From CAZKGE01 sp964636405 (GTDB lineage Bacteria; Bacillota; Clostridia; Christensenellales; CAG-138): DNA of 64,000 bases. Shown in pieces: positions 41,928 to 50,771 of the stretch (its first letter is position 1; every line of letters starts with the position of its first letter). The notes below the pieces were generated by a model. That model did no database searches and was not told the origin of the DNA. It was given only the letters and a program-made list of their open reading frames with translations. The position numbers and the translations under genes are program-made. The stretch spans positions 3,094 to 67,093 of the forward strand of contig CAZWSI010000012.1 in assembly GCA_964636405.1 (NCBI GenBank), written 5' to 3'.

Positions 41928-43520
41928 ATGACCTGCAAACTGCGCATCCTGCCCGCAGGAACGGTTCTGACCGCCGTGGAGGGGCAAACATTGCTCGACG
42001 CGCTGCGCGCGGGCGGCCTATTCCCCGACGCGCTCTGCGGCGGAAACGGCAAATGCGGGAAATGCGCGGTGGACATTATAGCGGGCATGCGGCCCGGGCG
42101 GTATCTGGCCTGCCAAACGATCGTTGGCGGAGATATGACCCTCGCGCTGCCCGAAGGCGCTTTCCGGCGCGCGGACATGCCACAGAGCAGGCTATTGGGC
42201 GCACAGGGCGGCGAGCCGCCGGATGCAATTGAAGACGGCGGACTTTACGCCGTCTTTGATATCGGCACGACAAGCCTCGTATGTCTGCTGCTCGAGCAAG
42301 GGAGCAATCGCACGCTCGCAGCCGTATCCGGGGCGAACCCGCAAGCGGCCTACGGCGCGGACGTGATCTCTCGCATTCAATACGCGGGCAGCAGCGGATT
42401 GGAAACATTGCGCCAAGCCGTGCTGGATGGCCTAAACGCGCTGCTTGCGCTTGCCGCGCGCGAGGCGGGCGTACGGCCCGAGGCAGTGACGCGCGTTTGC
42501 CTGGTTGGCAACAGTTGCATGCACCATCTCTTTTTTGGACTGTCACCCGACACGCTGGGCCGCGCGCCCTACGCGCCAATCGTGCGCGAAACTGTGATTC
42601 AAAACGCGCGCAAGGCCGGGCTCTGCGCGCATCCGGACGCGGAGCTTGTGTTTTTGCCCCTGATCGCTGGCTTTGTGGGCGCGGATACGGTGGGCTGCCT
42701 GCTTGCGGAAGGCTTTGATTTGCGCGCGGCGCCCGCACTGCTCATCGACATCGGTACAAACGGCGAGCTGGCGCTCACCGACGGCAAGCGGCGCTTTGCC
42801 TGCTCCACAGCCGCCGGGCCCGCCTTTGAGGGCGCGCGCATCCGCTTTGGCATGCGAGGCGAAAGGGGCGCAATCGATCATGTGCGCTTTGATCCGAAAG
42901 GCGGCGCGCTGCAATGCTCCGTCATTGGCGGCGGCGCGGCGCGGGGCCTCTGCGGCTCGGGGCTGCTGGACGCGGCGGCCATGCTGCTTGCGCTCGGCGC
43001 GGTAGACGAAACGGGCCGCATGCTTGCCCCGAACGATTGCGGCGGTCTGCACCCGGCGCTTGCCGCACGCATGACGCTTTTCGAGGAAAAGCCCGCCTTC
43101 GCGCTCGCGTACGCGGGCGAAAACGGAGCGGAAACCGACGTTTTACTCACCCAGCAGGACATTCGGGAATTGCAACTGGCCAAGGGCGCGCTCGCGGCGG
43201 GCATTCGCCTGCTTGCGCAAACGGCCGGGCTGGAAATCACCGATATCCGCGAGGTGCTTTTGGCCGGGGCCTTCGGAAGCTTCCTGACGGTAAGCAGCGC
43301 CTGCGCAATCGGGCTCATTCCAGCGGCGCTCGAGGCGCGCACGGCGGCCGTGGGCAACGCGGCGCTCTCCGGCGCGCGGCTTGCGCTCACCCTGGCGGAC
43401 GGGCTTTCGCGCGCGGAGTCGCTTGCTGCGGATACGGCGTTTGTGGAGCTGGCAAGCTGCCCGGCGTTTCAGGACGTGTTTATCGACGAGCTGGCTTTCC
43501 CGTCCCGAGCGGGCGCATAG
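41928..43520 (+). CDS. corrinoid reductive activator, short form (2Fe-2S plus ASKHA domains)
   Basis: The 530-residue protein has an N-terminal 2Fe-2S ferredoxin domain with Cys37, 43, 46 and 62 (ALCGGNGKCGKCAV) and an ATPase domain of the ASKHA type starting near residue 107 (YAVFDIGTTSLVCLLLE, then LLIDIGTNGELALT). RACo-type enzymes use ATP to reduce inactive cob(II)alamin on corrinoid proteins. It lacks the long linker and middle domain seen in the second homologue at 50772. It starts 5 bases after the corrinoid gene with no clear ribosome site, so coupling is likely. Confidence 0.92.
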   Translation: MTCKLRILPAGTVLTAVEGQTLLDALRAGGLFPDALCGGNGKCGKCAVDIIAGMRPGRYLACQTIVGGDMTLALPEGAFRRADMPQSRLLGAQGGEPPDAIEDGGLYAVFDIGTTSLVCLLLEQGSNRTLAAVSGANPQAAYGADVISRIQYAGSSGLETLRQAVLDGLNALLALAAREAGVRPEAVTRVCLVGNSCMHHLFFGLSPDTLGRAPYAPIVRETVIQNARKAGLCAHPDAELVFLPLIAGFVGADTVGCLLAEGFDLRAAPALLIDIGTNGELALTDGKRRFACSTAAGPAFEGARIRFGMRGERGAIDHVRFDPKGGALQCSVIGGGAARGLCGSGLLDAAAMLLALGAVDETGRMLAPNDCGGLHPALAARMTLFEEKPAFALAYAGENGAETDVLLTQQDIRELQLAKGALAAGIRLLAQTAGLEITDIREVLLAGAFGSFLTVSSACAIGLIPAALEARTAAVGNAALSGARLALTLADGLSRAESLAADTAFVELASCPAFQDVFIDELAFPSRAGA

Positions 43521-43531
43521 GAGGAAAACGC

Positions 43532-43759
43532 GTGCGCTACGAACTCATTACGGAGATTTTTAACCTTTGTTCACGCAACCAAATGCGCGACGTATCGGTT
43601 GCGGATGTGGAGACGAACGATCCGGCCGCCTGCCTTGCCGGGATATGCCGCGGGAAAGCGGTGCAAATTACCGAGGAGGCGGGCAAGGACGGAGTCCGCG
43701 TGTTCTGGGTGGACGATGCAGGCGTGCGCGCCCGCTACAGCTTTACCCCGGACGAGTAA
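43532..43759 (+). CDS. small conserved-looking protein of the C1 operon, function unknown
   Basis: A GTG at 43532 with AGGAGG 7 bases upstream opens a 75-residue frame, MRYELITEIFNLCSRNQMRD to FTPDE. It lies 11 bases after the activator gene and 18 bases before metF. The protein has two Cys and an acidic centre, no signal and no membrane helix. I do not recognise a domain. The good ribosome site and tight packing argue that it is real; a role linked to the corrinoid or MetF proteins is inference. Confidence 0.75.
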   Translation: MRYELITEIFNLCSRNQMRDVSVADVETNDPAACLAGICRGKAVQITEEAGKDGVRVFWVDDAGVRARYSFTPDE

Positions 43760-43777
43760 GAGAACGGAGGAAGCATC

Positions 43778-44650
43778 ATGCATATTTGTGAGCTGTTCAA
43801 AAAGAAAACGACCTTTTCGCTTGAGGTGTTCCCGCCCAAGGCGGAGCAGCCGCTCGAGCCCGTGCTGGAAACCCTCGACCGGCTTTACGCGTACAAGCCC
43901 GATTTCGTAAGCTGCACCTACGGCGCGGGCGGCAAGAACAAGGGCCGCAACCTCGAGATCTGCCGCGCCATTCTTGAAAGCGGCAAGACCGAGGCGGTCA
44001 CGCACTTCACCTGCATCGGCAACACGCGCGCGGACATTGACCGCAGCCTCGACGAATACCGCGCGGCGGGCATTGCCAATATGCTGGCCATGCGCGGCGA
44101 CCTGCCTGAGGGCTGGGAGGGCACGCGCGGCGACTTTGCCCACGCGGACGGTCTGATCGCCTATATCAAGGCGCGCTGCCCCGCGCTCTGCCTTGCTGCC
44201 GCGTGCTACCCTGAAAAGCACATTCAGGCTCCCAGCATGGAGGCCGATATCGCCTATCTGCGCGGCAAGCAGGACAGCGGCGCGGAGCTGCTGATGAGCC
44301 AGCTTTGCCACGATGTCCCGGCCTTTGAGCGCTTTCTTGCGCGCATCCGCAAGGCGGGCGTGACACTGCCCGTGGTGGTGGGCCTCATGCCCGTGCTCAG
44401 CAAGGACGCGATCATTCGCATGACGCTGATGAACGGCTGCTCCATCCCCGCCGAGCTCGCGGCGCTGATCGGCAAATACGGCGAGGACCCGGCGGCCTTT
44501 AAGGCGGCCGGCAAGGAATATACCGCAAAGCAAATGTTCCGCTATATCGACGCGGGCGCAAACGGGCTGCACATCTATACGCTCAACCGCCATCAGGACG
44601 TTGCCGACATTCTCGACATGAGCGGCCTGCGCAGCGCAGTGAAGGAGTAA
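43778..44650 (+). CDS. metF: methylenetetrahydrofolate reductase
   Basis: The 290-residue TIM-barrel flavoprotein reduces methylene-THF to methyl-THF, the last step of the methyl branch. The N-terminal FSLEVFPPKAEQPLEPVLE, the FAD-contact region HFTCIGNTRADID and MLAMRGDLPEGW are diagnostic. Length is normal for the short bacterial MetF. A separate metV-like zinc partner, present in several acetogens, is not adjacent. ACGGAGG lies 7 bases before the ATG. Confidence 0.95.
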   Translation: MHICELFKKKTTFSLEVFPPKAEQPLEPVLETLDRLYAYKPDFVSCTYGAGGKNKGRNLEICRAILESGKTEAVTHFTCIGNTRADIDRSLDEYRAAGIANMLAMRGDLPEGWEGTRGDFAHADGLIAYIKARCPALCLAAACYPEKHIQAPSMEADIAYLRGKQDSGAELLMSQLCHDVPAFERFLARIRKAGVTLPVVVGLMPVLSKDAIIRMTLMNGCSIPAELAALIGKYGEDPAAFKAAGKEYTAKQMFRYIDAGANGLHIYTLNRHQDVADILDMSGLRSAVKE

Positions 44651-44653
44651 ACC

Positions 44654-45427
44654 ATGACGCCACGTGTCATCGCGGTCGCCGGCAAGGGCGGCACAGGAAA
44701 AACGACCATTTGCGGCCTGCTCGTCGAGGCGCTTTGCCAGGCGGGGCTTGGGCCCATCCTCGCCGTGGACGCAGACCCCAACGCCAACCTCAACGAGGTT
44801 TTAGGCGTGGAGGTGGAGACGACGCTCGGCGATATCCGCGAAAACATCGCCCGGGCCGATATGGCGGATCCCAGCCCCATCCCCGTGGGCATGACCAAGC
44901 AGGAATACGCGGAGTTCATGTTCCAATCCGCCCTCATCGAGGGGGACGATTTCGACATGCTCGTGATGGGCCGCACACAGGGCAAGGGCTGCTATTGCTA
45001 TGTTAACGGCGTGCTAAAGGCGCAGCTCGAAAAATACGCGGGCAATTACCGCACGCTCGTGGTGGACAACGAGGCTGGGCTCGAGCACATCAGCCGGGGC
45101 ACCCTCCCGCACATCGATACGCTGCTGCTTGTTTCAGACTGCTCGCGGCGCGGCATCCAGGCGGCGGGGCGCGTGGCCCGTATGGTGGGCGAGTTGAAGC
45201 TCAACCCGCAGGAGATGCTGCTTATCGTCAACCGTGCGCCGGGCGGTGTGGTAGACGCGGGCATTCTCGAGGAAATCGAAAAGCAGGGGCTTTCGCTCTG
45301 CGCGGCGCTGCCTAACGACGAGCTGGTGTATCAATACGACTGCGCGGGCAGACCCACGTCCAGAGTGCCGGAAAGCGCCGGAATCAAGCAAGCGTTTTTT
45401 GCGGTGCTGAATCGGCTTGGAATATAA
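44654..45427 (+). CDS. cooC: CooC-type nickel-insertion ATPase
   Basis: The 257-residue protein is a MinD/ParA-like ATPase with the deviant Walker A AVAGKGGTGKTTICGLL and the CxC metal site GCYCYVNG. CooC proteins load nickel into CO dehydrogenase or, as AcsF, into acetyl-CoA synthase. Position between metF and acsD, with acsB downstream, would suit an AcsF role. The start at 44654 is 3 bases after metF. Confidence 0.93.
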   Translation: MTPRVIAVAGKGGTGKTTICGLLVEALCQAGLGPILAVDADPNANLNEVLGVEVETTLGDIRENIARADMADPSPIPVGMTKQEYAEFMFQSALIEGDDFDMLVMGRTQGKGCYCYVNGVLKAQLEKYAGNYRTLVVDNEAGLEHISRGTLPHIDTLLLVSDCSRRGIQAAGRVARMVGELKLNPQEMLLIVNRAPGGVVDAGILEEIEKQGLSLCAALPNDELVYQYDCAGRPTSRVPESAGIKQAFFAVLNRLGI

Positions 45428-45464
45428 ACAGGGCACAATTTACGGATACGGAGGACGAACGAAT

Positions 45465-46412
45465 ATGCCATTTGTCAGTAAACCCCAGCGCTTTGCCGCG
45501 AGCATCCACAGCGTGGAGCTCGGCACGGGCGAAAAGCGCATTACCCTCGGAGGCGAGAACGTTTTCCCATTCTACGCCTTCGACGCGGCCATTGCCAACG
45601 CGCCGCGCGTAGGCGTTGAGATTTCGGATCTGGGCCTCGCGGGCTGCCGCATTCCCGGCATTCTCGCCTATTACGAGGGTGCGGAGGATGTGCCGCAGCT
45701 TTGCAAAAAAGCGGCCGACATCCCCAGCGCGGGCTTCATCTGCCTGCGCTTCGACGGCGCGGATCCCGGCGGAGAAAACCGCTCCGTAGAGGCCTGCGTG
45801 GCGCTTGCCAAGGCCGTTTCCGAAGCGGTCGAGCTGCCGCTCATGTTCGCCGGCTGCAAGAATACGGAAAAGGATTCGCAGCTCTTTTGCGCGCTTTCCG
45901 AGGCGCTTGCCGGGAAGAACATACTCGTTCTCTCCGCGCGCGAGGAGGATTACAAGGCCGTGGGCGCGGCTGCCGGGCTTGCCTACGGGCAGAAGGTGGG
46001 CGCGGAATCCGCCGTTGATATCAACCTCGCCAAGCAGCTCAACGTACTGCTCACCCAGCTTGGCGTTCAGGGCGGCTCCATCGCCATGAACTTGGGCTCC
46101 GCCGCCGCCGGCTACGGCTTTGAATACGTCGCGTCCACCATGGATCGCGTACGCTCCGCCGCGCTCGCGCAAAACGACGCCATGCTGCAAATGCCCGTGA
46201 TAACCCCCGTGGCCGCCGAAACCTGGGGCGTGAAGGAGAGCGTGATGGCCGAGGATGAGATGCCCGAATGGGGCGATATGGAGCAGCGCGGCATTCAGAT
46301 GGAGCTGGTCACAGCAGCCGCCTGCCTGGCTTCCGGCTCCGACGCGGTTATTTTGCGCCACCCGAAATCCGTCACCAAGGCCGCCGCGCTGATCGACGCG
46401 CTGCTCGCGTAA
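45465..46412 (+). CDS. acsD: corrinoid iron-sulfur protein small subunit (AcsD)
   Basis: The 315-residue TIM-barrel subunit pairs with AcsC to hold the corrinoid that carries the methyl group to acetyl-CoA synthase. It starts MPFVSKPQRFAASIHSVELG and includes KRITLGGENVFPFYAFD, both typical. GGAGG lies 10 bases before the ATG at 45465; the in-frame ATG at 45417 lies inside cooC. It is followed by acsC after 21 bases. The gene is in its expected neighbourhood. Confidence 0.96.
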   Translation: MPFVSKPQRFAASIHSVELGTGEKRITLGGENVFPFYAFDAAIANAPRVGVEISDLGLAGCRIPGILAYYEGAEDVPQLCKKAADIPSAGFICLRFDGADPGGENRSVEACVALAKAVSEAVELPLMFAGCKNTEKDSQLFCALSEALAGKNILVLSAREEDYKAVGAAAGLAYGQKVGAESAVDINLAKQLNVLLTQLGVQGGSIAMNLGSAAAGYGFEYVASTMDRVRSAALAQNDAMLQMPVITPVAAETWGVKESVMAEDEMPEWGDMEQRGIQMELVTAAACLASGSDAVILRHPKSVTKAAALIDALLA

Positions 46413-46433
46413 GCGCGAAAAGGAGGAATTACC

Positions 46434-47777
46434 ATGGCACTGAAAGGCTTGGATATCTTTAAGCTGACCCCCAAAACCAACTGCAAGGACTGCGGCAGCC
46501 CCACCTGCATGGCCTTTTCCATGAAGGTGGCGCAGGGCGCGGCCTCCATTGAAAAATGCCCGCATCTTTCGCCCGAGGCGCTGGCTGCCCTCTCCGACGC
46601 AACCGCGCCGCCCATGCGCACGGTTGAAATCGGCACGCGTGACAACGCGCATACTCTGGGCGGCGAAACCGTGCTTTTCCGGCACGAAAAGACGCTCGCG
46701 CACAAGAACCTGTTCGCGGTCGCGCTCTGCACTGCCATGACGGACGCGGAAATCGACGCGAAGCTCGCGGAGATTGCGAAAATCGACTATGAGCGCATCG
46801 GTGAGCGCATGTATGTGGAGCTTATCTATGTAAATTATCGCTTGGAGGACGGCGAAGCCCGCTATGCAGAGCTTGTGCAAAAGGCCATGGGCCTTGGTCG
46901 CACGCTCGTGCTGGGCTGCACGGACGTATCGGCCGCCAAGGCGGCGCTGGCGCTCTGCGGCGCTGGCAAGCCCGTGCTCAACGGCGCAACGGATGAAAAC
47001 TACGAGCAGATGAACGCGCTTGCACAGCAATACGGCGCTTCGCTGGGCGTGCGGGCGGATTCGCTCGACGCGCTTCACGAACTCGCGGCCAAATTGGAGG
47101 CGCTGGGCAACAAAAACCTGCTGCTGGATGTGGGCGCTTCCTCCGTCAAGGACGCGTTCCGCAACGCGGTGGAGATTCGCCGTGCGGCGCTGCTTGGCGG
47201 GGATCGGAGCTTTGGCTACCCGTCCATCGTGCGCATTTCGCAGCTTGCGCGGGGCGATATGGAGACGCAAGCCATGCTCGCGGCCATGTTCGTGCTCAAA
47301 TACGGCTCCATCCTCGTGCTCGAAGGCATGCGCTATTCGGAGGCCCTGCCCCTCTACGGTCTGCGGCAAAACATCTATACCGATCCCCAAAAGCCCATGA
47401 AGGTCGCGCCGGGGCTTTACCCGCTCAACGGCGCGGACGAAAACGCCGTGTGCGCCGTGACCTGCGACTTTGCGCTCACGTACTTTATCGTATCGGGTGA
47501 GATCGAGCGCAGCGGCGTGCCCGTGAACCTCTGCATCACCGACGCGGGCGGCTACTCCGTGCTCACCGCGTGGGCTGCCGGCAAGCTTTCCGCCTCCTCC
47601 ATCGCAAAATTCGTGCAGGAATTCGGCGTGGAACAGAAGATCAAGAACCGCACGCTCATCCTGCCCGGAAAAATCGCGGTGCTGAAAGGCGAGGTTGAGG
47701 AAAAGCTGCCCGGCTGGAAGGTGCTCGTCGGGCCTAACGACGCGATTCAGTTTGTGAAATACCTCAAAGAAATGTAA
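46434..47777 (+). CDS. acsC: corrinoid iron-sulfur protein large subunit (AcsC)
   Basis: The 447-residue subunit has an N-terminal 4Fe-4S domain (CKDCGSPTCMAFSMK, with the fourth Cys in IEKCP), a TIM-barrel middle and a C-terminal corrinoid-binding Rossmann domain (about 325-447). The cluster reductively reactivates the cobalt. AAAGGAGG lies 8 bases before the ATG. It forms the AcsCD heterodimer that receives methyl groups from AcsE and gives them to AcsB. Confidence 0.97.
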   Translation: MALKGLDIFKLTPKTNCKDCGSPTCMAFSMKVAQGAASIEKCPHLSPEALAALSDATAPPMRTVEIGTRDNAHTLGGETVLFRHEKTLAHKNLFAVALCTAMTDAEIDAKLAEIAKIDYERIGERMYVELIYVNYRLEDGEARYAELVQKAMGLGRTLVLGCTDVSAAKAALALCGAGKPVLNGATDENYEQMNALAQQYGASLGVRADSLDALHELAAKLEALGNKNLLLDVGASSVKDAFRNAVEIRRAALLGGDRSFGYPSIVRISQLARGDMETQAMLAAMFVLKYGSILVLEGMRYSEALPLYGLRQNIYTDPQKPMKVAPGLYPLNGADENAVCAVTCDFALTYFIVSGEIERSGVPVNLCITDAGGYSVLTAWAAGKLSASSIAKFVQEFGVEQKIKNRTLILPGKIAVLKGEVEEKLPGWKVLVGPNDAIQFVKYLKEM

Positions 47778-47795
47778 CGACGCAAGGAGGACGAC

Positions 47796-48581
47796 ATGAG
47801 CAAATTTATCACCATCGGCGAGCGGATTCACTGCATTTCCCCTGTAATCCGCGAGGCCATGAACGCCATGAACCCCGAACCCATCCTAAAGCGCGCCAAG
47901 GAACAACTGGACGCGGGCGCGACCTACCTTGACGTGAACATCGGCCCCGCCGAAAAGAACGGGCCTGCGCTCATGCGCTGGGCGGTCACGCTTTTGCAGC
48001 AAAACCTCGACAATGTGCCGCTTTGCCTGGATACGGCCAACCGCGCCGCCATCGAGGCAGGCATCTCCGTTTATAACCGTGCCAAGGGCAAGCCCATTGT
48101 CAATTCCGCCGACGCGGGCGACCGCATCGAAAACGTGGATCTGGCCGCGGCAAACGACGCCATCGTGATCGCGCTCTGCTCCAAGGCGGGCGTACCCGCC
48201 GACAACGACGAGCGCATGGCCTATTGTCAAGAGCTCCTTGAGCGTGGCATGGAACGCGGCATGGACCCTTCGGATCTGTGGTTTGATCCGCTGTTTCTCG
48301 TTGTCAAGGGCATGCAGGACAAACAGCAGGATGTGCTGGAGGCCATCAAAATGTTCTCCGACATGGGCTTTAACACCACGGGGGGGCTTAGCAACGTATC
48401 TAACGGCATGCCCAAGGAGATTCGGCCCATCATGGATTCCGCAATGGTCGCCATGGCCATGGCAAACGGCCTGACCTCCGCTATCGTAAACCCATGCGAC
48501 AGGCGGCTTATGGAGACGATTAAGTCCTGCGACATCATTAAGAACAACAACCTTTACGCGGACTCGTACCTCGAACTCTAA
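47796..48581 (+). CDS. acsE: methyltetrahydrofolate:corrinoid/iron-sulfur protein methyltransferase (AcsE)
   Basis: The 261-residue TIM-barrel enzyme transfers the methyl group of methyl-THF to the AcsCD cobalt. FITIGERIHCISPVIREAM at the start, GATYLDVNIGPAEKN and TTGGLSNVSNGMPK are AcsE stretches. It is clearly a different paralogue from the one at 40454. AAGGAGG is 7 bases before the ATG, and it sits directly between acsC and acsB. Confidence 0.96.
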   Translation: MSKFITIGERIHCISPVIREAMNAMNPEPILKRAKEQLDAGATYLDVNIGPAEKNGPALMRWAVTLLQQNLDNVPLCLDTANRAAIEAGISVYNRAKGKPIVNSADAGDRIENVDLAAANDAIVIALCSKAGVPADNDERMAYCQELLERGMERGMDPSDLWFDPLFLVVKGMQDKQQDVLEAIKMFSDMGFNTTGGLSNVSNGMPKEIRPIMDSAMVAMAMANGLTSAIVNPCDRRLMETIKSCDIIKNNNLYADSYLEL

Positions 48582-48638
48582 CGGGCCTGCTCGCCCACAC
48601 AAAATAAGGCGCAAGCCGAATAATGCAAGGAGAATTGT

Positions 48639-50771
48639 ATGAGCGTACTGACTGATTTGATCTATGCGGGCTCCAACGCGGTTGCGGGCCTCACCGAGGG
48701 CGCGGTTAACGACGCCATCGCAAAGCACGGCGCGGATACCAAGGTCGCTTTCCCGGACACGGCGTACTTCTTCCCCACCATCTTTGCCGCGACGGGCGTA
48801 AAGGTGCAAAAGCTGGGCGATCTGCCCGCCTGCGTCGGCGTGCTCAAGAGCCTGATTACAAACAAAGCGGAGCTGGGCGACGCGCTGAACGCGGGCCTTG
48901 CCACGGCGGTCGGCGCCGAGATCCTCGAGGGCCTCAAATTCGCGGGCGGCGCGAACTCCTACGAAAACGAGGGTGGCATCGGCTTTGTGCCCGATCCCAT
49001 CATCCGCTCCCTCGGCGTGCCGCTCGTTACGGGCGATATCCCCGGCGTGGCCGTGGTGCTCGGCAAAGCGGACAACCCCGCCGACGTAGAAAAGGTCGTG
49101 AAGGATTACCAGTCCAAGGGCATCCTCACCTTCCTCATCGGCGACGTGATCGATCAAATCGCGCAAAGCTCCGTGAAGGTCGGCCTCGAATTCCGCGTGG
49201 TGCCGCTCGGGCACGACGTAACGGCCGTGATCCACGTGGTCACCGTAGCCATCCGCGCGGCGCTCATCTTCGGCAATGTGCAGGCGGGCGATTTGGGCGG
49301 CCTGCTGGCCTACACCAAGGCGCGCGTGCCCGCCTTTGTCAACACCTTCGGCGCGCTCAATGAAGTGGTCGTGTCCGCGGGCGCCGGCGCAATCGCGCTC
49401 GGCTTCCCGGTCATCGTGGACGTAGACCTCGGCGAGAATCAGGTTCCCGGCGCGCTCGTGTCCGTTACGGATCACGACAAGACCGTCAGCACCTCGCTCG
49501 AGCTGCGCAACATAAAAATCAAGGTTAAGGACCTGCCCATCCCGGTGGCGTTCGCGGCGGCGTTTGAGGGTGAGATCATCCGCAAGAACGATATGTACGC
49601 GGAATTCGCCTCCAGCCACAATCCCACCTGCGAGCTTGTGATGATGCGTGAGCCCGGCGAAATTGAAGATCACAAAATCACCGTAATCGGGCCGGATCTC
49701 ACGGGCGAAGCTCCCCTCAAGCTCCCGCTGGCGACCATCGTGGAGGTTGCGGGCAAAAAGATGCAGCACGATTTTGAACCGGTTATCGAGCGCAAGATTC
49801 ACCACTGGTTCAACTACATGGAGGGCGTGATGCACACCGGCCAGCGCAATCTTGTGCGCGTGCGCGTGAGCAACGAGGCGGCCGCCAAGGGTCTCAAGCT
49901 GGCGCATTTTGGCGAGGTGCTTTACCACATGGTGATGGACGAGTTCGACAGCGTGGTCGACAAGTGCCAGGTTACGCTCGTGACCGACCGCGAGCAGGTG
50001 GCCGCGCTCCTCGAGACGGAGGGCATGCCCCGCTACATCGCCCGCGACGATCGCCTTGCCGCCATGAACGACGAGAGCGTGGACACCTTCTATACCTGCA
50101 TCCTCTGTCAGTCCTTCGCGCCCTCGCACTGCTGTGTCGTCACCCCGGAGCGCCTCGGCCTCTGCGGCGCGGTGAGCTGGCTCGACGCAAAAGCCACCAA
50201 GGAGCTCACCCCCACCGGCCCCTGCCAGCCCATCAAGAAGGAAGGCTGCATCAACGAGAAGGCCGGCATGTATGAGGAGGTCAACAAGGTCGTCGGCGAA
50301 GCCACCCACGGCGCGGTGGAGCGCGTTACGCTCTACTCGCTCATTGAAGACCCCATGACGAGCTGCGGCTGCTTTGAGTGCATCTGCGGCATTCTCCCCG
50401 AGGCCAACGGCGTGGTCATCGTCAACCGCGAGTACAAGGGCATGACCCCCACGGGCATGACCTTTGGCGAGCTGGCCAGCATGACCGGCGGCGGCGTGCA
50501 GACCCCCGGCTTTATGGGCCACGGGCGGCACTTTATCGCCTCCAAAAAGTTCATCAGCGCAGAGGGCGGACTTGCCCGCATCGTATGGATGCCCAAGGAG
50601 CTGAAGGACGATGTGGCCGCGCGCCTGAACAAGACCGCCAAGGAGCTTTACGGCATCGACAACTTCGCGGACATGATCTGCGACGAGAGCATTGCCACCG
50701 AATCCGAGGCCGTCTGCGCGTTCCTCGCGGAAAAGGGACACCCGGCCCTTGCCATGGACGCTCTGATGTAA
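48639..50771 (+). CDS. acsB: acetyl-CoA synthase catalytic subunit (AcsB)
   Basis: The 710-residue protein joins the methyl group, CO and CoA at its nickel A-cluster. The A-cluster ligands are visible in YTCILCQSFAPSHCC, RLGLCGAVSW and SCGCFECICG. The N-terminal domain that contacts CO dehydrogenase is present (about residues 1-310), so it is the full bacterial form. AAGGAGA lies about 6 bases before the ATG. No CO dehydrogenase gene is found in the window, although AcsB normally works in complex with it. Confidence 0.98.
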   Translation: MSVLTDLIYAGSNAVAGLTEGAVNDAIAKHGADTKVAFPDTAYFFPTIFAATGVKVQKLGDLPACVGVLKSLITNKAELGDALNAGLATAVGAEILEGLKFAGGANSYENEGGIGFVPDPIIRSLGVPLVTGDIPGVAVVLGKADNPADVEKVVKDYQSKGILTFLIGDVIDQIAQSSVKVGLEFRVVPLGHDVTAVIHVVTVAIRAALIFGNVQAGDLGGLLAYTKARVPAFVNTFGALNEVVVSAGAGAIALGFPVIVDVDLGENQVPGALVSVTDHDKTVSTSLELRNIKIKVKDLPIPVAFAAAFEGEIIRKNDMYAEFASSHNPTCELVMMREPGEIEDHKITVIGPDLTGEAPLKLPLATIVEVAGKKMQHDFEPVIERKIHHWFNYMEGVMHTGQRNLVRVRVSNEAAAKGLKLAHFGEVLYHMVMDEFDSVVDKCQVTLVTDREQVAALLETEGMPRYIARDDRLAAMNDESVDTFYTCILCQSFAPSHCCVVTPERLGLCGAVSWLDAKATKELTPTGPCQPIKKEGCINEKAGMYEEVNKVVGEATHGAVERVTLYSLIEDPMTSCGCFECICGILPEANGVVIVNREYKGMTPTGMTFGELASMTGGGVQTPGFMGHGRHFIASKKFISAEGGLARIVWMPKELKDDVAARLNKTAKELYGIDNFADMICDESIATESEAVCAFLAEKGHPALAMDALM

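Noticed and set aside
45384..47831. An 815-codon minus-strand open frame opposite acsD and acsC, and a 493-codon plus-strand frame at 26681-28162 opposite the amidohydrolase
   Set aside because: Same reason: low-complexity translations, no ribosome site, and fully overlapped by recognisable genes on the other strand.
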